Shown here: piece by piece, positions 50,267 through 62,560 of the stretch | Layout: each line of letters starts with the position of its first letter | How positions within the stretch are numbered: the first letter of the stretch is position 1 | The notes under the pieces: generated by a model | What the model saw: the letters and a program-made list of their open reading frames with translations, nothing else | Database searches by the model: none | Told to the model about the DNA's origin: nothing | Position numbers and translations under genes: made by a program | Assembly: GCF_030463535.1 (NCBI RefSeq) | Contig: NC_132880.1 | Location: forward strand, 28,043,987 to 28,107,986 | DNA from: Salminus brasiliensis | Lineage: Eukaryota; Chordata; Actinopteri; Characiformes; Bryconidae | Reading direction: 5' to 3' | Length of the DNA stretch: 64,000 nucleotides

Positions 50267-53200
50267 TTATTCGCTGACAGTCTCCTCTTCCATGTCCTAC
50301 AACAAAATGAACTGTGTCAGTAACCCTATAAGGACAAAAGCAGTTGTGGTATTCTCTCACATATGCAGCACTCATTTGATGACATTTACCCAGCTCGTTC
50401 TTTAACACATATATATTATATTATATTTGTTTATAAAGATGTTCTCCTTAGTTTAAGAAATAATAGTGAAAGTTGAATAATGTTTCTTCCTCTAAATGTT
50501 AGTGTTGTTACCACTGTATTCAGTATCAAGAAGAACGTTACTCACTTATTTCCTGCTTCTTTGGTCGTTATAATTAAACCAGTTGAAGTTCACTGGCCTT
50601 TCAGTTATTAGTTGTACTGTAATTGCAATGGCATGGATATGGAAAAGCTCCTTACCTTAAAGCTGATTTCCACAAGTTTGTTCAGCAGAAAGGCCTCTGA
50701 TTCAACTGAGAACTGGCTCTGCTCCATGCTGGCCAAAAGTCTCAGATAATTTGTCATGAGCTCCACCTTTCTATAAACATAAACAACAACAGTCTATTAG
50801 AGATAATGGTCTTTTGATGTGTATGGGAATATCATTTAGTAATATTTACTGATCCTATGATCATGTTTGAGGGACCAACATATGGGTATTTCTGAAACAG
50901 TGTCTTTTACCGTTTGCTGTGTTTCTGTCCACTGAAACGTTGTTTGAGAGCCTCCTGGTCTGCCTCTTCACCTGACTGGGTCTCACTAATCTCTAGTTCT
51001 GTTGTGAGAGAGTGAGAGAGATCCAGATAAACAAATCTACACCAATACAAAATATTCATAAAGAAACAAATATTAGCCAATATGAAACAAAAAAACTATT
51101 AATTATTTGCCAAGGTAAAAACCCATCCATTTACCACCACCTTTATGCACCAGGCAGCCCTTTCAAACAAGCTCTGTTATCTTACAAACTTACCGATCTT
51201 CCTGATGAACTCGCCTTCATCCTCTTGGGCAGCTTCCACCTGAAATCAGAGGTTAGTTAGAATACTGAACCATTACACATCTATAAGTTATTCTGCGCTG
51301 TAAGAGTCTGAACTCTGTGTACCTTCTGATTTGTCCTGTTGATGGTAAGTCCCAAGTTGTCCACCAACACTGCCAGGATGATACTTGAAGGACAGAGAAC
51401 AAAGATGAAGTGAACATTAAGTACATAAACATGCACTGAGTAGTAATAAGTCAATGCTGTCTGGCTGGATGGGGAACGTTATTCCCAGTAACTTACTTGA
51501 GGAGAATTAAATTCTCCACAATGATGTACAACACCAGGAAGACCATGATGTGAGCAGCTCCTGTTGACAGTAGAAAACAGAGAATGGATCCATTGATAAA
51601 AAATTCACAACAATAGTTACCATTTTTATTAATTTTGTTTAATTATTTTAATTATTTAAATAATCAAGTGAAAGATTGTTAGAGCACTGGTTTATCTGAT
51701 CTATGTGATTAAATAGTTTCTTAAGCCACATTTCCTTAATCTGAACTGTTGTAAAATTTGAGATTTAATGATGCAACAAATAATTTCCTGAATATAAGTA
51801 CAATTAAAATATAGTAGATTTGATCTTTTGTGATTGACCCCTTACCTTTGTCATAGCTGGTATTATAGACCAGGCCCCAGTCATCCAGCGTCAGCACCTG
51901 AAACAAGGTGGTAATGGTGCTGAAAATACCTCCAAACCTCTCCGGGTCTGACTCACTATACAACACCCGGAGAAAAATGGTGAACATGCAAATGACCATT
52001 AGCATGATGAATGAGGTGGAGCCAATGGACCGCAAGGACTTTACAGCTGTTGCCAAGATTATTTCGAGTGTGTTGAAGGAGCTGGAACAAGAGACAGAGT
52101 GCCAGAGTTAATGTATGTGAGTAAACTGAACTTCCCAAAAACGGTTTTGGTACATTGATCAAAGCTGCTGATCATCGTTTTATTTATAGCTCTTTGTTGA
52201 TTGATCTATAACATCTAGAGACATTATTATATCACAACCTAATATATCACAACCTAATCAGGCTGAAATAGTTAGTATAGGATTAGTATATATCAACTAC
52301 TGATTCAAAGTGATAGCCACAGATATGGACACCCGTAACTTCCTAAACGCTACAAAAATGAAAGACACTATAAGAGTTTAATCCACAAACTGCTATGTGA
52401 AACACCATAGTATTGCTTATTGGCTTAAAGGTTCTGTGAAATGTGTTGTTCATGCTCTACAGACTCCTTCTTTAGTCTATTCCTGCTTTAAGCATCAGTG
52501 AGGTCATTTCACATCACGTCCATCAAAGTGTACTTTTTCTTACCGGATGGCTTTGAGCAAACGGAAGGCTCTGATTGCTCGTGCTCCTTTCATAATCTTC
52601 AGAGCCCGGAAGACGCTGGAGGTCTGTTTACCGCCCGCAAGTTTTGTGGTTTGCGCCAATGGCAGTGCAAAATCCACCACACTCATGACAATAATGATGA
52701 AATCTGAAAGAAAAAGGAGAAACAATCAGACTGAATAAGTTCTTACATCTAACATCTAATATCTCAGTACTTGATATTTTTAAAAAAAAATATGCAAAGG
52801 TATTTCGGTTTTAGGACCAGGTTTACTACTCTTATAAGAGATGGATCAGCTCACCCATGTTGTTCCAGGAGTTCAGGAAGTACTTGTGTCCCCACGCCAG
52901 GAGCTTCAGAAAGAACTCCATCAGGTAGATACCCAGGAAACAGGCATCCACCGCTGAGAACACCCAATCTAGTACAGCCATATAAAAAGATCAGAGTTTA
53001 TATCAGAATAATGACCAGACCTTTTATCATGACTTCTGATATGATCAGAATACTGTACTAAAATAATCAGTACAAGTCAGAGTGTCTATGATAATGTTAC
53101 CGTGTGTGCTTAATATTGTGGTGTACTGAACTAGTAAATACTGCACATGTCCAGAGTGTATCCATATTAACAGCTGTGTGAACATGTACTCTATGGTTCT

Positions 53201-56200
53201 CTATCTCTAGATATCTCTATATCATATCTCTATAGTTATCAATGATGAGGTTAAATTTTACCCAAAATAAGAAAAAAATATGACAGAGTGAACATGAGCT
53301 CTACACAGTGTATGACCGCACCTCCTCTCACACTGACTCTTGGGAAGGCCTGGGCGATCAGCAGCGTGGTATCAAGTACAACCACGAACAAGATGAAACT
53401 GGTGAATAGAGGGTTCTGGGTGAAGTTAAAGATGAGGTCGTAGATCTGCTCAACCCGTGTCCACCAACACTTCACTGAAGAACCATCAACCTGGAATTGA
53501 TCTCTGGATTCATCCTCTACAGACAGAGAAAGAGAGAGAATGATGAGCATGCTTGATGGGCTGAGGGTATATGTTTGTGTGTGACAGAGAGGGAGTGTAG
53601 GTGTGTGTGAGTGGGGTTGAAGTTTTAGAGCCAAAAGCTCTGGCAGAGTAACCTTCTTCCGAAAGGCTGTCGTGGTCAGTGCTGTAGAGGGTGTGTTGTC
53701 TCGGCCCACAGCAGAGGTAGAAACACAGGACGCTGAAGATGGAGATCATCGTCATCTGTAAACACATCATTTGTTATGATGGTGTTAAATTTTATTCTGA
53801 ATTTATGGTTCTTCTACAAAAAATGAATGGAATTCTAATCCATTCTATTGTGTAAAATGTCTGTAGGTACGTTTGAATAAATCCCTCACCCCCACGTAAA
53901 ACAGAGCTCTGTCTGGCAGTAGAGGAAGACCGTGAACATGCAGCTCAAAACGAGCAGAATGCTCACAGTATGTGCCAACTCCCCTATACACACATACACA
54001 AACACACACACACAGAAACATCAGACAGATTATTTACATGGTGCACTTACTCCTTCTCACCACATGAGGGCACACTACTGCCCTCTCTACTGAGTAAAGC
54101 CCACTGAGTCTCTCTAGGTCTTGAGAATGGACGTACCTGTTGGAGACCTCAACGATAAAGAAGAAGTCCGGACTCTGCAGACCCTGAGGTGTTACATCCC
54201 CACAGGGAGAGTTCCTCTGACACACCCATCTATACAAACACACACCACACACACACACAGTTGATTGTTGAACAAAAACATAAGATGGAGCTGTTGCTCC
54301 AACTCAACTCAAAGTTATGTACATCTCTCTCTCACGCACTCACTCACTCACGCACTCACCCACCCTCACTGTCTTTTACACACACACACACATGTTTATT
54401 TCTAATAAAAACAGCAGTGGGAGCTCTCACCTGACCCAGTTGATGCTGCCACTCATCACCATGAAGCCCTCTTTAGTCATGTTAGCAGAGTCGTTCTGCA
54501 ACGTCCACACACTCTCCTCAGAGCTCTCGCTAACACACACACAAACACACACAGGGGAGTTTAAATATGATGCTAATATTAAATATAGCGATTAGACAGA
54601 CTGACACGTGTTTGTTGTTAAAATCAATCTTGTGTAAAAAGCTACAGCAGCAACACAGTGATCTGAACTGTCACATTAAGTCTATGTGATGTAGATACCT
54701 GTAATTGAAGCTGTTGATCTTCAAGATTTCCTCCTCACTGTAGTAACGCACGTTGTTCCTGGAATAAGGTCCCCCACCAACTACCTTAAATGTGTAGCTT
54801 TGGAGAAAACACACACACACACACAGTTAGGAATAAAATTTTGAGATGAGGGTCGATTTACATCAGAAATTTGATATGAGAAGTAAAATTAAATATGAAG
54901 ATCATTTTTAAAAGATCATTTTCAATAAATAATATTATAGGAGATTGAAACTGATTACAATGGTACATTATCAATATACTACAGTATCTTCTACACCCAG
55001 ACAAAGCATACAAGCAGAAATAGAACAAATATGTGGAATAGTGTTTATAATCCTTACCTGCCCAGGAACCTCTCCAACTCTCCAGAGACGTTACTCTTGA
55101 TGGCAAAGAATGGATAGAAGACTAGGGATGGAGAGAGAGTGAACGAGAGAGACAGAGGGTTAGGTAAACCTCCAAACAGTACCACACCTAGCACACTATA
55201 TACAGAGCTATGAGCACCTATGTAGCAAAGTAAGAGAAAAAGCTTTAGGATGTTTGAGGCTCATGCTGCCTTCATGCCTCCAGAATTATCAGAAATATGA
55301 GTTTCTGACCTAAAAATGTTTAAGACTTTCTGTTACTGACCTTTACCCATTCTACACGGTGGAGGAAAGGACGGTTTTAGAGATTGATGGCAGGTCATTT
55401 TAATCCTAAACTTACTTTTAGGAATCACTGATCTTAGAAGCTTGTTTACACGTGACCCCTGCATTATGTAAGAACTGCAATGGGTTGTATTTTTACAATG
55501 GGGGGGGGGTGTTAAAAAGACCCCAAAAAGATCAGGGGAGCTGATTGGTGAAGCATGTTCCCAACTACAAAGCACTTCAATGTAAAGACTGTGTAACTCC
55601 AGCTTGGCTAAAGGGAAACAGGAGCACCTGATGAGCATGTAAAGGTAGCATCAGATTGGGGAACTTTCATACAGCAGGATTTATCAGTTAGCCAGATCAT
55701 TTAATCCAAATCTGAGGACTGTCCAGTGAGAGGGAAGATGAGGGGATTTCCTTTTGCACTAAATTAAAAAGGTTTTGTTGTGCAGCTTATTGAGAAATCC
55801 TCCTGCATGAAGTTCTACCCAGAAGTCTAAAGTGTGAGAGGACACTTACGGTCTTTGAAATAGAAGCACGGCACGCCTGGCTCAGGCTTTGGGCAGTCAA
55901 AGTACCGCCGGTTTAGCCGTGTGCTCTCCTGCAGGGTGGCGTTAACGTCAAACGCCAGCTGGCTGTCTGGTAGACACTGAGAGACGTTCTGAAAGACAGA
56001 AACAGTGAATGGTCATTTTTACTTCAGGTTAGTTCTGGGCTCCTCTATACCAAAAAACATTGGTCAGTAACTGATGAGAGAATCAGGTGTGTTTAAGTAA
56101 AGAGACCATTAGACTGTGCTGGACTCCAACCTTCCAGCACTAGGCTTGGGCTCTCCTGCACTAGCGTGTATTCTGGAGTATGTAATGTAGACATATGAAT

Positions 56201-56392
56201 GCAAAAGCATGATTTCAAAGAAGAGAAGAAGAAGAAGATACATACAGTGTTCCCGTGAACATACTGGTCCCCAAAGATGTCCGCCACGCTGCGCCTGTTC
56301 GGTTTACTGGAAACTGCCCTCTGTGGGTGTTCAAGGCCACAGGAAACCACCAGGCCCACAGCAAATAGAAGGGTCAGTATTCTGACCATCAT
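50267..56392 (-). CDS. catsper1: CatSper1-type channel with N-terminal ectodomain, copy B, intact, 648 aa
   Basis: Exons: 56,246-56,392; 55,850-55,988; 55,058-55,121; 54,699-54,797; 54,431-54,529; 54,137-54,229; 53,890-53,983; 53,653-53,755; 53,322-53,516; 52,855-52,968; 52,544-52,703; 51,846-52,081; 51,497-51,560; 51,323-51,383; 51,194-51,239; 50,911-50,998; 50,656-50,770; 50,267-50,296. They sum to 1,947 nt with every phase matching. Residues 1-19 (MMVRILTLLFAVGLVVSCG) look like a signal peptide. Residues 50-238 form an ectodomain with six cysteines and six N-glycosylation sequons. Residues 239-263 are one membrane helix. Then S1 (317-336), S2 (348-367), S3 (383-398), S4 with eight basic residues every third position (415-436), S5 (455-474), the calcium-selective TLDDW filter (500-504), S6 (518-536), an acidic tail, and a NYLRLLASMEQSQF segment resembling human CATSPER1's C terminus. 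CatSper1 forms the sperm flagellar calcium channel with CatSper2-4. The usual histidine-rich cytosolic N terminus is absent. The donor joining residues 279 and 280 (GTTACT) is weak. Confidence 0.88.
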
Positions 56393-56955
56393 TCCTAAAC
56401 TTCTGTTAAAAATGAGAGTCATATAAGTCAGTTGTAGCTTCACATGTTTTACATCATTAGTAAAGAGTTAGAACACTGTAATAAAAATTTACATATTTAT
56501 GTTATTGCCAGAATGATAAATACACTTATGGAGGACTCTAAAACAATGAAGAAAAGATGCACTGGATAAACAATCTAATTAAACTAAATCACATAAACGT
56601 CAGGTATTAAACAAAGTGATTGAATTAAAATGATTGTAAATAAAAATGTTAATGATCTTGTTAAAGGTTTGTCCTTCGCTCAACTGAAACACTTAGGGGT
56701 GTCTAATACTGGTGTCTTACTAATAATACTTACTGGTGTCTAATTAGCAAAACTCTAATTTACATTGTTTATAGGAGTAATTTTATTACATTGTATAATG
56801 AAATGATGCTTCTCTTTCTTAGATTTATAGTGAATACATCGAGTGTGTACTATCAGCCATGCTGTAGTGTCCTTCTCACCGTTCAGTTCAACAGTTATCA
56901 CCGCTATAGGAGATGCCCCCCTAGTTCGGTACCCCCTATGACATGTAACACTCAC

Positions 56956-57100
56956 CTGATCCCGCTGATGCGACTTTCAGCTCATCTGATGAGATCCTGA
57001 ACTAAACGCCTCAGCTTATAAGGACGTTCTACCCGACTATGACGTAACAACGGTCACGTTGCCATGCTAACAATTCAATTTACGTTACTACGGCAACAAC
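56956..57100 (-). promoter_or_regulatory. Promoter and noncoding exon of channel gene copy B
   Basis: Same layout as in unit A: X-box-like 14-mers at 57,058-57,071 and 57,084-57,097, CRE-like TGACGTAA at 57,040-57,047, TATA-like box at 57,016-57,023 and donor at 56,955. The core elements are identical between the copies. Confidence 0.6.
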
Positions 57101-57222
57101 AATAGACCTTAATAAATTCAGTTACATTTATAATGAAAAATATGTTTATTAAAAGCGTGTGTAAGACTAATTAGACAAAAATAAACTGTCTACATTTACT
57201 TAATGTACAGAACTTCGTTATG

Positions 57223-57847
57223 TGTCACAAAAAAAACATCAGCTCCTCGGGATCGCGCCCTCTTCCGGGACGATTCCGAGACACCGCCCACAGGCCCAAA
57301 TAAGGACTTCCGCCTTGTTTGGTTCATGTGTTTGGTATCGGTTCATGATTCATGTTCATTGGGATACCACCTGGGATTGTGGTATTTCCGCCATTGGGTG
57401 TCGAGAATTGTATCGTTTGGGATCTCGAGGTTTCTCGAGAGGTTCCCCGTACTGTAGTAGTGTGTTGAGGCCAGCTTCTGCTCGGTGTTCGTGTTCAGGA
57501 GCAGGTCACCCTGACAATCAGGTCATCATTGAGGGTCGCTCGCTTACGGCCAGGATGTACTGGCGACCCCCGCTCACGGCAGCACGCTGCGGTTCCAGGT
57601 TTGGTCGGACTAACCGTGTTTACTCAGTAGCTGGTTTCCCCCCTTCAACTCCCCCAGTCCCCCACCTCACTCCCCCAGTCCCAGGTTCGTTTTTGGTTCG
57701 TCCTCTTGTTTTCCACCTTCATGTTTTGCTGCTTTTTTGCCTCACTTGTCCTCCTTTGTTTTTCCCCTTGTGTTAATAAATCTGCTTGCTTTGACTCCAT
57801 CTCTGCCAGTGTTCGCCCCTCTGTGTCTGGCCTAGCACGCCATGACA
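57223..57847 (+). mobile_element. LTR-like repeat (possible solo LTR), unit B
   Basis: Counterpart of 42,763-43,387, apparently identical over its whole length. Confidence 0.5.
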
Positions 57848-59063
57848 AACAGGTCATTTAATTTCTAATTATTAATGAACTAAATGTATTTTACTCATGC
57901 CATAAATAAACTGTTTACCTGTCCTTGTTATTTTATTCTTATTAAATATATTTTAAAAGAAAGAAAGTGCATTAATTTAGTAAATACATTTTAATAATAT
58001 TAAAACACATTAAACTTCAGAAAACTATGATAGCTATGAACTATGATTAGATTTAATAGTAATTATATCAGAAATCATTCAGAATTAGGTTTTTTTATTG
58101 GTCAATTATCCATAAAACACCTGATAAAATAATTCAGTGAAACTGACATGAATCAAGTTCGTATCTTGGATCTTCATACAGTCAGGATTTATTAATCACA
58201 AATACAATCATCAGGTGGAGAAGCTAAATTAGGCAGCTAGCTCTTTCAGAAGTGAGCTTCTCTAGAGTTAGATATCCAGCCTGTAGTTTTCAGCAGGACG
58301 TGTTTAACAGCTTCACCCACTCTCGAGAGGTTTTCTAACACGATCATTTTTTCTCCAAATAAATTCTGAATAAAACGTCTTTGTCAGGATTGTGGAGCTC
58401 CAGCTGACTACGTCCTTTCTTCTGCTGCTGCTAAGATGAGCTAACTTAGCTGTGAGTAAATGATCTTTCTAGAAAGCTTCGTTCAGCTCAGGATGAAATC
58501 AGCCAGCTCTGATGATCACATCTGCACAGTTGTCCAGCTCTGGCAGCAGAGTCCCAACGCCGGACTAATCAAGAGCAAACCGGTCGTCCGGGAGCGGCCA
58601 GTCCCCGTAAGACGCGGGGTTTCACCCTCACTGTTTGTTGGGACAGCGACCGCATGGCCTGTCAGCTGTGCTGGACCACGACCTTATAAAAAAAGTCTTT
58701 TATATATATTAAAATATTTTTATAAAACTTATAATAAAAAATACTGAACGCAGCAGCAGTCCTGCTTCCTCCCAGTGTCCTACCTGTAGTTTTGGGCTCC
58801 TCTGTTTCTCCTGTTGACTCTCTCTCGGTTTCCCACTAAGTTCCTACATGTCCCTGGGCTCTTTTTTAGACATTACTCTGATATTTTTTGCTCATGGTCA
58901 GTTTTAGAGTGAATTACTCTCCTGCACATATTGCTAGCATTACTCCACGTGTTTCACTCTATACTAGTCAGCTAAGCTTGCTCTCTTATATGATCTTGTG
59001 AGGAGGGAAGAAGCAGGATCTCGTAATCAACACTAAGGGCTGTGTTTGATATCAGGTGTGCAG
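57848..59063. other. Noncoding part of unit B
   Basis: Counterpart of 43,388-44,608; small indels near 58,125, 58,690 and 58,835. No exon recognised. Confidence 0.5.
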
Positions 59064-59141
59064 AATATCAGCTGTAAGGTTGTTACAGTCTGGGATATGA
59101 GGAATATCAGCTGTAAGGTTGTTACAGTCTGGGATATGAGG
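59064..59141. repeat. 39-bp direct repeat, two copies
   Basis: AATATCAGCTGTAAGGTTGT followed by TACAGTCTGGGATATGAGG occurs twice in a row. The unit A breakpoint falls inside the second copy, so this short repeat may have taken part in forming the duplication. Confidence 0.85.
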
Positions 59142-60500
59142 CACTTAGGTTTCGCTCGAGCAGCTCAGCACCTCAGTGACGTCATTGCCGTTTGCGTCCG
59201 TCTGTAAACTAAGTCAAGTTAATATGATCGTCAATAAGGTGTTGTCTTTTCATACATTATATTATCTACACTCTCAGATCTAATGTGTCACTTCTTCTAC
59301 ACATCTTCTCTCTAACACATTTTGTCAGTCCTGGATTCTTTTAAAACACGTGTAATATTTCTCCATAATTCTCTACACATGTGTGTTAACCTTCAAGAAA
59401 ATACATTCATATCAGAAAATCAATCAGTTGTACCTGAGTTTTAGTATTAAATGTAATCATATGTGGATAAAAATGTAGATTATTTCCCCTCAAACAGAAA
59501 AACTAACATCAATTAAAATCTGAGTCCTTGGATCAATCATGTCTCTCCAGTCCAGTTTTTAATGTTCAACCATCGCCTCGCTCTTTTTGGACGTTGGTGG
59601 CCAGGATGGAGCAGGACCCTGATTTATCTGTGTTTTAAATGATATAAAACTTTGGGATTAAACATTTAAATCTGGTTAATAAGTGATAGCAGTAGAAAAC
59701 CCGGTTAAGTGCTGCCGTCTAACCGAGTAGTTATTTAGTAGCTATAGTCATATATTAACAGTAGCTCCAGTCATTTAACATTAGCAACGCTAGCTAGGCT
59801 ATCTGTTAAGTTAGCGCTCGAGCACAGAGTTAGAGGACATTCAGACACAGGTTTGCTGTTAAATCAGGTTCACTGTTGTTATTTCGTGCTGTAAGTTAGC
59901 CTCGCTCGGTAGCTGGTGTTAAATAGTTCAGTAAGCTGGGTTAGCGTAACTAGCCGCACTGCATAGTTCAGTCATGAAATGGTGGAAAATACGTTGACCG
60001 CGGTTGATAGTGTAGTTTATTTCTGCAGCGATGGTGTGGAGATGATGTGAAGAAATGCTCTATTCACGGCGTCTTCTTGAGTATTAAAAAGGTTTATTAC
60101 AAGCAGATCCAGCCTCTTGATCAGACTCCATGGTAGCCTGAGAGAGGGTTTGGGCCAATGTGAATTTCCTCTGAATAACAACTCTGAGGTCCCTGCTTAT
60201 GTAGACTAGTGTTGACTTTTTCTGGTGTTATTGGAGACTTCTGGAGACTCTGAGGTGAAAACACATGTTCTTCAGGAGCTGCTGTGAGTCCCGTCCCACA
60301 ACACTCACAGCGCTCAGTCTCTCAGTCGGAGCAGACCCACACCGCTCCATGTCCACACTGCAAATGAACTGCGCATGCCCAAACCCGCCGCTGACCCCGC
60401 CCCCTGTTTTCAGAGCGGGGTGTAAATAGAAATGCGTCTTCAGAGAGACACGAAATAAACCACTGCATTTAACTCACACAGTCTCACTCACCTCAAATCT
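59142..60500. other. CpG-richer unique stretch, possible promoter region
   Basis: Several CpG-containing clusters and a GC-box-like CCCCGCCCCC at about 60,397. No exon could be joined to it with confidence. It may be the 5' end of the degraded gene whose later pieces appear at 61,254 onward. Confidence 0.3.
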
Positions 60501-60509
60501 AACAGACAA

Positions 60510-61090
60510 ACTGTTCCATTGGTTAAAATCACGCACATGATTAATTGCCCATCTTCACGCGACTGTAATAATTATATTCCAGATTAAAATTCATGGAAAG
60601 ATATTTACTGATCATTACTGAAGTTTTTATCTTGATAAAGAGTTGCTATTTAATCTTTATAAATTAAATGTGAATCACATATTAGCAAGTTCAACTGTAT
60701 AATATTTTTGTTGCTACGCTGGCATATGAAGCTGATACCAGCAGGTAAAGACAGCTGCTGTGCACTTGCTATCCTCTATCCAGCTAGTTCCTTTAGTGTG
60801 TGTTTGCTTACTAACAAATATTACCAACAGTTATCTACATCCTATCCCCCCACAGGTCATCTCTCCTGACTGTTCCAGTGGGTGAAATATTCCATGTGAT
60901 TAATTGCCCATTCATGATTGAAATACATGGAGATATATATTTTATTACTGTGTTCTTTTCTTCAGTGTTGCTGTTCACTTTTTATTAAATGGAAATCACA
61001 TTTTACCAAATTCAGTTGCTCTCTTTGCATAGAAAACTGATACCAAGACGTAAAGCTGCACTTACCAGCAGCTAGATGGACTAGTTTGCA
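60510..61090. repeat. Diverged tandem repeat of about 370 bp
   Basis: 60,510-60,790 and 60,878-61,090 share ordered blocks (GTTCCATTGG/GTTCCAGTGG, TGATTAATTGCCCAT, CATGGAAAGATAT/CATGGAGATATAT, GCTGATACCAGCAG/ACTGATACCAAGAC) with indels between. Confidence 0.65.
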
Positions 61091-61253
61091 CTTATCTGCA
61101 CCTATTCTCCACTTCTCTGGTGGTGAAACATGGGTTGTTAGTAAATAAGTTGTAGCTTGGTTCATTTTGCTATAATAAAAGGTGACTTACGCTGCTTCCT
61201 GTATTATAAACGTAATTCTAATTACCTATATTCTAACTGTTATTTTTATTCCT

Positions 61254-62560
61254 TAGTTATCTATCAACTACTGAAAGTGGCTCTAGCGAAGAGCATCATC
61301 GCTGACTTTCCATACCTGAAAGTCTAAGTAGATGGAAAAAGGGAAGGATTTGTAAGTATATGCTTTGATTCTCAGTTGTAAGCTGTGCAGAGCTGACTTT
61401 CATATTTTTAAATATAAGGTTAGACAAAGGATCAAATCACTTTTCAAATCTTTTATTAATCACTATTTATGTAAAGCTGCTTTGTGACGACAACAGTTGT
61501 AAAAAGCGCTATACAAATAAATCTGACTTGACTAAAGCATCTGCAACTGTTTTTAAATGCTTAAATAAAAAAATAGGTTTCAATACTACCTCAAATACCT
61601 TAAATGTTTCTCAGTTAATATCCCTGAACATTTTTATGATCCAACATCTCATTCTGGGTTTCTGTGTGGTCTCAACAGCCCTTCAGTGTGTAATGTGCCT
61701 GGGATGTCACATCCTTAGCGGTAAAGTTGCTGTTGCGCCATTTCATTTATGAGGATAAGAGCTAAATCAAAGGATCTCCAGGTTTAAGAAAGGGCAATGA
61801 AAAATAGACTAAGCATCATTCTCAGTTTAAGATCCTCTGAAAAATCTGACTTCACAAATGTGGTGCCTTTTGCAAGTTTGACCTTTTTTAGTGGGAGATT
61901 GTTGATTTTGACAGAAGATTTGTTGGATTGACAGAAGATCAGCACTGCGGTTTGTTCATTTTGCTGAGGGAAATCTGCAGCATTATCTTTGCACCTGTTA
62001 CTTTTGGGCTTGCTGTGTTTCTGAAGCAGCTTATTACAGATCACCATACACTCTTCAATGCACTGTATGGCTGTAGTCTTACTCCAAAGCACCATGTCAT
62101 GATTCATTATCCCAGAATGCTTTGGATCGCTCTCAGTTATGATGCATGAGATTGGAGACAAAGCAAAACCCGCTCAAGAGGCAAGAACATGTGGTATGCA
62201 ACTTTAAAAATATTGCTAAAACACTCACTTAAAAACATCTGGTTCAGGAAATCTATCATTTCAAACTTGCCAATCCTTTCTGTATAAATGGAGATTGGTA
62301 ATGCATATCCTGTCAGCACTGGATCTTTGAGAAAGTCACTGGTGGTATTGGATTCCTGTGATGAACCACTAAGGTCCCCACATGTTTTAAGGAACATGGG
62401 TTGGAGTTTGTTGGTGTTTACTTGGTTCAGCACAAATCTGATTACTTTTACATTTTGGATGTTTTGGGTATGTTGCAGTAATATATCTATTCCAAGATTG
62501 ACACTAAACATACATTGATTATTTTTACTCATTTCAGTCTCAGCAATGGTTCACTGGAAT
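61254..62560 (+). pseudogene. Degraded multicopy fish gene of transposon-like type
   Basis: A possible exon at 61,260-61,352 reads ALAKSIIADFPYLKV, a stop, then VDGKREGF before a GTAAGT donor. A second block at 61,925-62,149 reads LREICSIIFAPVTFGLAVFL and LTPKHHVMIHYPRMLW, followed in other frames by CNFKNIAKTLT-like text. These blocks resemble large uncharacterised proteins repeated many times in fish genomes; from memory I cannot name the family securely. Internal stops and frame changes make it non-functional. A shorter copy lies at 30,290-30,830. Confidence 0.5.

Larger units (their letters stand above)
44700..59128. repeat. Large tandem duplication, unit B (about 14.4 kb)
   Basis: Direct repeat of 30,975-44,673. 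It retains the 790 bp missing from unit A and has an uninterrupted channel gene. The right end runs into the second copy of a 39-bp direct repeat (59,064-59,102 and 59,103-59,141). Confidence 0.95.
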
